Part shown: piece by piece, positions 46,204-57,329 of the stretch | Numbering within the stretch: position 1 is the stretch's first letter | Layout of the letters: each line of letters opens with the position of its first letter | Assembly (NCBI GenBank): GCA_963978905.1 | Contig: OZ022259.1 | Location: forward strand, 2,666,001 to 2,730,000 | Origin: Trichostrongylus colubriformis | Taxonomy: Eukaryota > Nematoda > Chromadorea > Rhabditida > Trichostrongylidae | Reading direction: 5' to 3' | DNA: 64,000 nt | Notes under the pieces: generated by a model | The model's database searches: none | What the model saw: the letters and a program-made list of their open reading frames with translations, nothing else | What the model was told of the DNA's origin: nothing | Translations under genes and position numbers: made by a program

Positions 46204-48164
46204 GTATTTTACACCACGTCATCGACATGTTTGTGCCCATAAAGCGTGTATTTGCTTCGCACTCTTATTTTCCCCCTTACTTGCAAAATATGCTTGAACA
46301 CAGGTGCTGTCTGTTTTATGCAGCTAGAAACTCTCGGTCTGAGGAAGATTGGGAGAAGTTTCACCGTTTTTCTGTGAAATCTGACTCCCTTCTTCGGAAG
46401 TACAATAAACACGTAGAGAAAAAGATACTCGATAGTGGAAACAGGATTGCGTTTTTCAAGTTACTGAATAAGAAATTGCAATCCTTTTAAAGAATTTCCT
46501 GTCTCAAAAAAGATGGTCGAGTTGCAGTTTCAGACAAGGAAAAAGCAGACCTACTTGCAGATAAATTTTGTGAAGTGTATTCTGAGCGAGGTAATTCTCA
46601 CCCGTCTTTTTCTCGTATTGTTGATATCCCAACGACTGACTTTCCATGGGTAGATGGTTTTACAATCTATACATTATTAAATAAGTTGCCCAATACTCTG
46701 TCACTGACCCCGGACTTCGTACCTTCCATGTTTATTAAGAAAATTGCGCATGTTGTGGCGGAACCTCTAGCCTATATCTTCAATCAATCTCTCTGCTTTT
46801 CTGAGATTCCGACAAGATGGAAACACTCCTTCATCACACCTTTGTTGAAGAAGGAACCTTCCCATTCTGTTGATAATTATAGGCCCGTCAGTATAACATC
46901 CTTCTTTTGTCGTGTTTTTGAGAAAACTTTAAAAAAACATATCTCAAAACATATCAATGAGTCATCTTGATAGGAACCGAATAATACCAGACAACCAACA
47001 TGGTTTTATTCCTAGTCGCTCTGCTGAAACGAATCTCTTGGAATGTATCAACGACTGGACTGATTACCTCGATGCCAAAAAATCTTGCGATGTAATTTAT
47101 TTTGACTTTTCCAAAGCATTTGACAGGGTTGTCATGCGAAACTTTTATTCAAAATGGAGCGGCTTGGATTCCATCCAATACTCCTACAATGGGTAAAAGA
47201 GTTCTTGTCTGATAGAACGTTTCAGGTCAGAATTGGTTCGACCTTTTCGACAGTGAGAGATGTCAAAAGTGGTGTTCCCCAAGGTGGTGTCTTATCCCCC
47301 ATCCTTTTTGCCATATATACCTCTGATCTTCCTGGTCTCTTAGAGGAATGTGGTGTTATCTGCAAGCAATATGCGGATGATGTCAAAATATACAGAAGAG
47401 TTGAAAGCTATGAGGATACACGTGTCATTCAGAAGGCGTTAGATGTCATTTTGAACTGGTCGTATGAATGGAACTTACCCCTTGCCCCCGACAAAACAGT
47501 TTTCATGAGGATCGGTACTTCCAATCTGTTGCACCCCTATTGTCTAGGCAGTCACGTTCTTGATAAAGTTTCCTCTGTCAAGGACCTTGGCTTCCACTAT
47601 GATTATAAACTCAATTTTTCCACTCACTTCCAAGCTCTGTTCAGAAAGGCCACATTTCGCACTTATCAAATCTTCAAGGGACTGATGATAAAAGAAAGTG
47701 ATATTCTTCTTAAGGCTTATAAAACTTACGTCAGACCTATTGCAGAGAGTGGAACATCTGTATTTTGTCCTCATAAGAAAAAAGATATCCGATTACTTGA
47801 GAGAATTCAAGATAATTTCACGAGAAAGTTGGTCATTGGGTCAAGATTGGCTTCCTTTTCTAATCTACCTAATCCAACCAGCAGGAATCGCCATTTGAAG
47901 TTATACAGCTTATATTCCCGTAGAAAAGTATACGATGTCTGTATGGTCTTTAAGATATTATCAGGCATTTCCAGGGTTGATGTCTCAAAATTTTATGTTA
48001 GGGCCAACTCAATAACTAGAGGTGGCTCGGTTAAAATTTCATATGCTACACCACGAACCAACTTGAAGCGATATAGCTTTAAGTGTCGCGCTGGTTCTAC
48101 ATATATCAATCTCAAATCTAAAGTGGCAGAAGGAATTGCTGAGCTATGTTTAACTGAGGTGTAA
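46194..48164 (+). pseudogene. LINE ORF2, reverse transcriptase part (frameshifted)
   Basis: The linker between endonuclease and polymerase runs to a stop at 46488-46490, after which the same frame continues (DKEKADLLADKFCEVYS). The fingers region reads IPTRWKHSFITPLLKKEPSH and NYRPVSITSFF. A frameshift near 46960 leads to NQHGFIPSRSAETNLLECIN and the first catalytic Asp in YFDFSKAFDRV. A second frameshift near 47145 leads to SGVPQGGVLSPILFAIYTSD and YADDVKIY (about 47369-47390), then the thumb and C-terminal region to TAA at 48164. The motifs are of the CR1/Jockey type. The breaks make it non-functional. Confidence 0.88.
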
Positions 48165-48294
48165 TGTGATCATTTGATGTTGCTCTTTGTATATTTCCTA
48201 CGTCTGCCTTAAGCAGCGTTACAAATAAATAAATAAATGAATTTTCCTATGCGATCTCCTGCATAAGGCTTCAGTAGCGTTACAAATAAATAAG

Positions 48295-51058
48295 AGCTAA
48301 GGCCGTAGACACGTATCATTACTCCTTTGAATTATTGTATTATGGTAGCAAGGCGGAACAAAGAAAACTGAAATATGTTCAGATCAAAGGCTCTGCTTAA
48401 ACGGATTTTGATGTTTTTTTTTTCATTTTTGATAGCTGCTGATCGCCACAGACTGCGATGTTGGAATCGTTACGAACATGCTAACAAGCTAGCTATGAGC
48501 AAAAGCTTCAGTCTCGAACGGGACGATCGCAACTGCTCCGTTATTGTATGAGAACTTCGGAAACGAAGCACTGAGTTCGAAAAAAAAACCTTCGCATGTT
48601 TTCATATAAATGCTGCTCCTTGAAGTCACTGTCAGGGGTAGTGTTGGTCCACTTTGGAACCCGAAAATAGCGATGTTAGGTAGTGCAACAGAAGAGAAAG
48701 AACTTAATTAAACGGTCAAAAAGCAGGGGAGAAGAGCTCCCATTCCCACGATGCATCGCTGAAGGGGTGTCGCAAACGGCGAAACCATCGATGCCCCGTC
48801 CCCTACTGCTACCCGCTTTCAGCACCTGGCTACTGCGCACCACGGCGAGGTCCCGATGAAAAGTTTAAATTGCGCATTTCACAGATTTCGCTACCGATCA
48901 TCTCCTTCTTGCCTCACTACTAAAAAGATTAGGTGTTCCTAGTTCTCAAATCCTAATTATACCGAATGTTAATCACGCTACTGTACCTGACTAAATCCGC
49001 CTTCAGCAATCTGTTTTACAATCTTGATTCGGTAGCCGCCACCGACCAGATCCGCATTCGACCACACGCATCCCATCGGTGACCGCTGCTCGGCAATGGC
49101 ACCGTTTTACTAGACGGCTTGTGGTGCTTGCTGAAAACCTCTCTATATAGAATAAAGGCTTCTAGCAGAGGAGATTATTCACTAGTAGGTACGAATGAGG
49201 GACGAAATTCAGCGCTTGAAGGCATCGTCCACAAAAGCATGAGTTTGTCTCGTTCCATACAGCTAATTTATATTTGTTAATTACGAGCCACATGTGAAGT
49301 TTTACATGAAAAATGAAACGGATAGATACATCCCCTCGAAACCATCACTGTTTTCGCCCACGCAGGTAACGGCGGGATTTGTCCAAGCGGGCAACATGGT
49401 GGGGCGTGGTGGGGCGTAAGGGCTGTAAACAGAGTCAAAAGGGCGCAAAAGATTAACCGACTGAAGGGCACGCTGCTGCCTTGGTCTTCTTGGAATTGTG
49501 TGGGCTGTCAACAAGGTGTCAAGCTTCTGCAATTAAACCCGCATAACTTATACTGTAGTGCGAGGTCGATACTGGATACCTTGTTCACGGTTCAAAATCC
49601 GAAGACGACCATGGTAATAGTGTACCCTTTGACCTAATCTCATGCATGGCGCGACTCACAACGAAGCCGGGCAATGCCAAGTGGCCCTTTCGTTGATCAC
49701 TGCTGGCACCGCAAACACGTACAAAAGGACCTTCGAAATCGAATTTTCCAATCCACCGTGTGGAGCGGACTCTATTCATGTGGTAACAGCATGGATGAAA
49801 AATCTCAAGAAATTAAGGGATGAAAACGAGAAATTAATTAGTATGGGCTTCTTTCGTATCTTATTACGATTATATGAACGTAAACCGGTACTAGCGAGCC
49901 ACTACACGGACCGGATAAGAGATCGTATTACCAATAATGAGGATGAAACTTCATGCATGGCGCATTCCACACCGAAGCCCGCCAATTTTAGGCACGTGGA
50001 CTGAGTAAAAACAGCAGAAATGGCGGGACCTGAAGACGGGGGGTCGTATGAAGGCCCCTTTTAGGGGGTCGTATTTTTTAGAACGTTTTCCTCGACGCCA
50101 CGCTTGACCCTGGCTGTAAAGCAAAGTGATGGTCGTCACGTAATCGGTGAAATTATCTGGGAAACGAATTAGAATGGAGGTCAATCCCCTGATTACACAA
50201 CTTCACGCCGAATGTTGAAAAGTTGTTCAGGGACATTCAAAAAAGGGTTGTAGTTTTTTCTTTTTGAGGGCTTGGAGGAAAACTCAGGAAATTTCCTCAT
50301 TTCTTGGTTTCTGTTAAATGTAATCAAAATGTAACCAAGACAAACAGCATCAACGGCAATAAGTATGGTCATGAAAGGGTGATACTAATAGAGCAAGGGT
50401 ACTTTCTAAAAAGACTCGAGTGATTAGCCAGTAAAACCAACACAAAAATTTTCCCGTGTGAAATAAACAACATTATAAAACACACCTGAATGAACTGCGT
50501 AATTTCTTCGTAAACAAAGAAACAAAAACGACACAGGGAGAAGATACTTGAGAAAAAATCACCGGTACATACCTTGATACATTCATCCACACCCAAAATA
50601 CAAAAAATTTTATTAATTTCAAGTCAGTTATTGTATTACATCATATAAGGCAGCGAGCAATAAGGCAGTGAGCAAAAGCAAGTTATTGTGCGGTATACCC
50701 TTAATCATTATTGTAAAGCATGTAACGAGACCCCGGCGGGATGGCACATCGTATAAACAAGAAAAAAACAAAAAAAAACAAAACAGAAAAGCGGAAATAA
50801 GGCAGCTATCAGCTTATACTTATAATATACATGAAAGTAAAACAATATCTATAAATTATGTCAAAATGCTTTGGTGAAAGGCAGACTGTGTGAGAATAGC
50901 ATAAACAATACTGGATTTAAAAGAAACTTGTGAAAAATACGGAAAGACATTTGTCAAAGAATGTACTGGATTCAAGGCAAGAAAGTCAATACCTATCAAT
51001 GGAAATTCGGCTTTCAAACTATAAAAGTTACCTGCAAATTAAAGCCAGCCAGCTGCCA
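48295..51058. other. Gene-free stretch with repeat remnants
   Basis: A diverged arm of the tRNA-bearing foldback lies at 48420-48545 (ATAGCTGCTGATCGCC, GAGCAAAAGCTTC). A TTAA-family MITE end begins near 49220 (GGCATCGTCCACAAAAGCAT). Two ATGCATGGCGC motifs lie at 49643 and 49954. A pair of GGGGGTCGTAT motifs is at 50038-50075. No exon was recognised; the missing 5' exon of the minus-strand kinase may lie in this region or in 40-44 kb. Confidence 0.45.
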
Positions 51059-54000
51059 CTATAACTCATCCTTCTTCTGCTGCGCATCCGGAGCATTCTC
51101 GTCTACTACCACTACCGAATCCTCTGTATCACTCACATAGCCCTCTTCATAAGTGTACCTTTGAGGGAATACACTTAGTGGATACAGAGTAAACGCGCGT
51201 AGATTGCGTACGGGAAAATGAGATGCCCATTCCTGAAGCGAATAAAAATTGAGCACAATACATAGAAATGTAATACATATCATACGGCACAAACCCTCTT
51301 CGATGAAAAAGATCAAAGCCAAAAGAAAAGGAGGAAAATTACTTTGGAATAGTCACCAAAACTTTCACATTTGTCACACCAAACGAATTTTCTAGGGTGA
51401 AACACAATTACAATTGTTGAATTGTTTTCAAGATTAGTGTGCGATTGGGTCATCAACCGAAAACGACGAAACTTCCCATTGATAAATAGCGAGTTTGCGA
51501 AATCGAGGATTCGCAAGATTGCATTCGCCGCGACGCGGACGACAGGCGACGCAGGAAACACCGTTTGGCTCCCTCGCACTTGAGCCTGTTACTGCGCGTT
51601 CACTTCTGCGATTGTGCAACTTTGCCAAATCGCAAAAATGCAGAACCGCTGGGTCGACTTGTATTTATACATTGTCTTTATCAAAGTGTAACTGAAGTGC
51701 AACTTATTCAGCGCATGACAGTTGCCAAACCAACACAAGCGATGAATGAAAAAATCAAAGCAGAAATCACCTCACTGAACTCACTTTATTGGGGTGCTTA
51801 TTGAACATAATCGGGAAGTATTCGTCAACTGGAAGAAGTTTCTCCAGCGGTTTCGCATCGATAAGCCGACGGGCTCCTTCCGCCGATAAAAGGTAGGCGA
51901 GTGTCCAATATGAATAGCCTACAGTACTTAGATGCCTGTGGTTTCGCACCCATAATTCTTCCTGAAACGTGTATCAACTTGGTTTTGTTTATTAACACTG
52001 CAAGAATCAATGATTGGCTTAGGGTTTTTGAGAAGGAGGTACACAGACGACCTCTATCCTTTGAAAGTTTAGCGCATACCGTCCAGGAAGATTATCGTCA
52101 ATGTCCTAACGCGACGTCCGGCGTCTGAGCTAGGGGCACCGAGTTTAGTTGGGACCTAGAGTGATTACCTGTCCTTATTCTGGAAGCCAGACACTGGAAT
52201 CGTCATAAGACCTAATGATACCCTTTCTACATCGCATGTATGACGTCGCACTGCGAGGTTCTGTCTTAACGATATTACCCGAACAGTCATCATACGGGGA
52301 ACTTGCTCCCACGCACTTTGCTCTTCCTTTCCGACAATATACAGAATGATAACCTGATCGGCTTGTTTCTTCCTTCCCAGATAAATCAGATCCCACTCCA
52401 TCTTCGACAAGTCAAGATCTTCTAGAACTTCTTTGATTCTCTCCAAGCCTCCATCAGTGAAACGGAGATCGTCCTCGAATACGGCTACTCGCGAAAGACC
52501 AAGCTTCAATACATCCTGCCAAATCCTGAAACATCTTGTCGCACTAGATTTTGGACATTAACTAACTGAATTCGCACTACACGATTTCTTACGAGTAGGT
52601 AGTGAAAAAATGGCGAGGTGTCTAACCTCACGTCAGGATTTTTGCATCACGTGTCGTGTGTTACGTGATCCAGGTTAAGCCGCCGTCAGACTTTGCGATT
52701 TTGCGACGTCGCACTTTCGCACGTATACTACGACCTTGAGATTGTGCGATGTCGCAACTTCGCGTGCGGTGCCGTGACACCGCAAAATCACAAAATCGCA
52801 GAATCACATTTCCGCAGAACGCAAAGTCGGACGGCGGCTTTGGGGACGCCGCTGTAACAGCGCCCCTCGCATTTCCGTGTGATCGCTTTAGGACCCGATT
52901 AACTAAGGCTACTCTTGCTCGCACGCGTTGCGTTGCACGCAGAGGTGCGAAATCCGGACGTAAGGGTACACCCATGCCGGCACTTGATAGAAATCTGAAC
53001 AAACCTGTAATGGCTTAGGAAGCACCCGATTTCGCCCGCTTTTATTGGTCTCTTATGAAACGGATCCATATATCCGGGAAGTATTTCGTATTTGTACTCC
53101 TTGGGTAGATTCTGTCCATCAGTTGCTTCCCAATACGTTGCATCTACTCCTACAAAAAATGGCACCTCCTCACAGCTAAATCAACAAAAAAAAAGCGTTT
53201 TTCGGGCCAAAGAAAAAAGAAAAAGGAAAGCCACAGGTACGAATATTGTTCCAGCGTTCGATTCCTTGCTTAGAATAGCATGACTCACCAAGAATTTCGA
53301 AAATCTTCTCCATTCTCGCTCTTCTTTCTGGACGGCGTTTCAGATTGATCATATAAATCCTACAATCAGGGAATTATGCGCATAAGAAAGAAAAAACTGG
53401 AAAAAGGGGGTCACCAACATCCAGGAACCACCCCGCACAAATACTTGGTTTCAAATAATAAAAAAACATAATTCTCTGCTACGGCAGTTTAAACGAAAAG
53501 GCCCAGGCAATTATGAATTCCGACAGGAATCGGCGATAGCGATGAAGGCGATAAGGCTTTCAACATACTTTTCAACTTCCCACAGCTGTGGCTCTGGTAT
53601 CCATGGACGAACCGAATGTGAAGCCAACGGAAGAGGAGCGCCATCCGCAACCATGTCGGCAAGCAGGTAACGTAACTGCAAATAGTCCATGGGCATCGTG
53701 GTATACCGGTATAAATGCTGCTGAATATTCACTCAGATAACAATGTGTCACCGTTCACACTTGTCCAGTGCGCGGGAATTTTTTGCACACCCATGCGCGT
53801 GATATGACCGTCCATTACACGAGCACCTTTTCTTAACGAACCTTTTTTTTCCCGTCGACAGTCGAGCTATTGCACAGTACCAAGCAAAAAACACAGTAAA
53901 ATTGCGTTGGAATTGATTAGAAGTACTGACCAACTGATATCGAAGAACTCCATATCGCACAATTCCGTATTGTGATAAGTGCAGTACTGAGCGTTAACTC

Positions 54001-57000
54001 AACTGGCACCATTCCCTACAGCAACTACGAGTGAGAACTCTCACTGTCAATTGGGAATACGAAATGGATCCGGTCACATTTACCTACCACTCCTCATCAA
54101 ATCTTATCAATAGTTATCAATTTGAATCACCCACACACTTCGCCCCATACAGCAAAAAAATTTGAGTGTCAACGTCCTGGAGTTAACGCGGAAGGCGAGA
54201 TGAATTTAGTGACATCTGCTTTTCCTGTTATCAGCCCTTATTAGCTGCTACCATTTTCGGTCCACCTGTCACTCGTTAAATTTAGGATCCATCATTGCTT
54301 TGTTTCGTGACAGACATACGGACACGCACACATACAAACACAGAGAGGAATATAAAGCGAATGTATATGGTAGGATCAACAGTTTCGATATAGAACATGA
54401 TTGGATGGGATTTCACGACAGACGACTACTACAACTGGTTTTACCCCTAAATGGGAGCTTTGGTTTTATAATAACTTTCAGTGTAATAACATCGAACTGA
54501 AGGACTATAAACTCGAAATTCTCTTGTATAACAGCCTGGTACCGGTTTCATTTTTGCATTAGTTATTTTCTATTAGCCCAAAAAGAGTTCAGTACCGATT
54601 TTCATTCATGTATTCAAAAATAACTCATCACCCAAGAGCTGTTTTCATGGACTACAATTTTAATTACAAAGTATATGTACGATGGACACATATTTTTAGT
54701 AAAAAAAATCGTCAAAAGTCTGCAAAGAATCAGCAAAAATTATCATGACACCAAGTCGTGTCACACAGACCCACGCGGCCAACATGGCGTGACACGACGT
54801 CCCGTCACACGGTTGTCAATGTGTTGAAAGATCGAAGGGAAAAATAGAAATAAAATAAATTACAGCACGCGATGAAAACTTGAGAGGATGGATTCAACGA
54901 AGACTCACTTTTCTACGACGGTCATACACCTCCAAAGTTTCATCAATGTAGAATCCATGGAGTTTCAAATTGTCGATCCACAACCCGATTTGCATTCTCT
55001 CCGCCGATTCCACAAAAACCTTAATCCTTGCAACAGTTAGGGCATTGCGTACTATCCGTTACGACTGCAATGCATAGTCATTTCAAGGAAAAATAGAAAA
55101 GGGAGAAAAGTTGTATAACAGCATCAAGTTTTAATTTACATCAGTCGTTTTCTATAAGCCCAAAAAGAGGAATTTCAAAAAGTTAATCTCAATCCATATC
55201 AAGATTGACATAAAGTTCCGTCCAATCGACATGAAGAACAGCAAACTAATTTCCAGCCGCACACAAAATGACATGTAAACGCGACTCTACTCACCTCAAA
55301 TGGGTCACCGCCGCCACTATAATTGGGCAAATTATCCGGATCGAATGTAAGGTACGAAGAGTCAATCGTTACAACGTTTATCAACATAGGTAGCACTGCT
55401 TCTGAGATCTGAAAAGTTTCGAACTATAACGTTTCTGGAACTGAGAGCTAAAATGTCTCAAGTGAAATAAAAGAAATCGGAAATGAATTCGAAAAACAAA
55501 TTTTGACATAATGGATATAAACAAGTGAAAATTCAACCTTTCTTCTTTCCATTACTTCTCTATCGCGGTAATCATCACTCAGTGTTACACAATTAGCCAT
55601 TTCACTGCTGAGAGTTGGCGAAAACAACGCACTCATCACAACTTCGGTCGAATTCAGGTCCTTAACACTTAACACAACACTTTAAATAAAAACATCTAAA
55701 AATATAGTATCAACTTCGTTCTTCACTATGGTGAAGGTTCAGTAAACAATCAGCGTGGACTCAATCAATTATCCATAAAATCAATTAAATACGGCTCGGT
55801 ACTTCCCTTTCCGGTACACAACTACCTCAGAAACTGCGACTGAAAATACTCTTCACTCCTTCCTATGGAAGTCAAAAGCAGGAACCATACCTGCAACAGC
55901 GTGCCTCTCTTTGGAAGCGTATCTCCCGACATCAGGAGGACCCTGCCAGCTTTACGTAATCGTGCCCCTCTCAGCCCAGCTTCCAGCCAATTCGCCTCGT
56001 TTGTGACGATTGTCACCGAGGAGAATAACGACGATATAGAATTCTTCCACCTAAAACACTTTTTTCATCATTTTCTAGGTATTCTTCACAAAATCCAACT
56101 TCACTACTCCAAGTACGTTTCTGACAACATTCTTAGATATCGAAAGTAAGACCGATTGGCATTGTAAAATAGCACAATCGCAATACAAGAGCAGCTGCCA
56201 TGACGCAACGGACAGACGACGCGGTCTGTCATCGTATGGTTTTCTCATCTATGAGTTTATTCTCCAAGTATCTCCTCCACTGTCGGCCAATGAGCCGCCT
56301 GGTCGCAGGATCTGTTAGCAGGCATGCGTTATACTTTACACGACTTCAAAGTGCATGCAAGGTGACTCCTTGCAAGCAGTTTCTCCTTTGCCTTACACCT
56401 ACGTCAATTTCGCGATTGTATTCCCATTCAAAATCAGTATATTAATAAGGAAACTTCAAGACAAATATAAAAACAACTAGAAGGCTCTTTCTGCTTCGAG
56501 AGAAACCCAAAAATTTTTTTAAATGACCGCTGAATATAAATAATTTTGAAATATATGACAGCCGCGCTGGCGCCATTTGCACCAAATCGCTGCTATTGTA
56601 ACCTGAACTTCAAGGCAAAAAGGGCATCCCTCCATAACCACTCAACCTTGAGCAAAAAATATACATTGGGATGTGCACATAGATGGTTGCAGGATAGAAT
56701 ATGGTGAGAAATGAATGTGCGAAAATCAGCGCGCCGCAACCACATCAGTATGACGCCACACTACTTCACTGGCGAAAACAACGGCGCCTAACGACGTTTG
56801 CTCCACGAATGCTGTACTCGTGAGAAACACAAAAACCCCTACATGGAAACTTTAAGCGAAGTTGGTAAAAAATTTAATACGCTGTTCTGGTGCAAAAGAC
56901 ACCAAATTGGCATTATCGTCGATAACGGAGGTCATATGCGTGATCAGCGCCCAAAAACCCCTTTGGATAATTCTTCTACGGGCGGTTTGGGGTAACAGTA

Positions 57001-57320
57001 GTTGAATGGTAGCAAAACTAGTATGGTGCTAAGAAGAGAGAGAAGAAATTGGAAACATACCACGTAAGTTGATTTTCCGTAGAATCGTCCTTATTCAATT
57101 GATAAAATGTGATTCGCAGTCGTTTCTTCGGATAGTCTATATTTTCCAACCATCCTAGCAGATACGGTAACATATGGGCATGGTTATCAAGACCGATACT
57201 GATGTGGGTGATCGGATAAAGATGGCGAACGTCGCCTTCATCTGGAATGGCACCCGGAAACAGACAAGTGGCTGAACGAGTAAGAGCCAATTGCCAGACC
57301 GCGATACAATACGTCCACAT
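51059..57320 (-). CDS. COLGALT: Procollagen galactosyltransferase (GLT25D/COLGALT, GT25)
   Basis: It transfers galactose to hydroxylysine of collagen in the ER. Exons: 57061-57320, 55891-56050, 55538-55660, 55295-55408, 54909-55019, 53569-53720, 53289-53359, 53005-53175, 52313-52525, 51785-51935 and 51059-51232; about 566 residues (human enzyme about 620). The protein starts with a signal peptide ([20 protein letters not shown]), then the N-terminal GT-A domain ([20 protein letters not shown]), then the GT25 domain: [46 protein letters not shown], the DxD-like [54 protein letters not shown] and [10 protein letters not shown]. It ends in KDEL. The N-terminal domain has SGD where relatives have a DxD-like DND. 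Most joins are phase-consistent; the 53289/53175 join is not, and the end of the 52525 exon could be 52313 or 52279. ATG lies one base after TTTCAG, implying spliced-leader addition. Confidence 0.92.
52616..52973. mobile_element. MULE-like MITE with nested Harbinger-like MITE, in intron
   Basis: The left end AGGTGTCTAACCTCACGTCA and right end complement GGGTGTACCCTTACGTCCGG are inverted repeats of the 9-bp family. A second element lies inside at 52678-52840 with AGCCGCCGTCAGACTTTGCG at the left and its complement at the right. Both lie in an intron of the galactosyltransferase gene. The 9-bp duplication is no longer clear. Confidence 0.7.
54165..54370. repeat. Dispersed repeat, inverted copy of 40590-40930
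   Basis: CGTGACAGACATACGGACAC and TTATCAGCCCTTATTAGCTG are the complement of text at 40740-40880. It lies in an intron of the galactosyltransferase gene. Confidence 0.6.
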
Positions 57321-57328
57321 CCTGAAAT
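57321..57328 (-). promoter_or_regulatory. Probable spliced-leader acceptor
   Basis: On the minus strand ATTTCAG is followed by a single G and then the initiator ATG (57320) of the galactosyltransferase. No in-frame coding precedes it. A consensus acceptor this close to the ATG is characteristic of nematode SL trans-splicing; alternatively it ends an ordinary intron in the 5' UTR. Confidence 0.55.
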
Positions 57329-57329
57329 G

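Larger units (their letters stand above)
44688..48290 (+). mobile_element. CR1/Jockey-type LINE, degraded
   Basis: It has an ORF1 with coiled coil and RNA-binding-like region, then an APE-type endonuclease, then a reverse transcriptase without RNase H or integrase. The 3' end is followed by AAATAAATAAATAAATGA and a second AGCGTTACAAATAAATAA block, typical of elements with short tandem tails instead of long poly(A). The body has at least three frameshifts (about 46105, 46960 and 47145) and a stop at 46488-46490, so this copy is dead, though most motifs are preserved. Confidence 0.9.

Noticed and set aside
49642..50004. 120-codon plus-strand frame
   Set aside because: It contains two copies of the dispersed ATGCATGGCGC motif and no recognisable domain.
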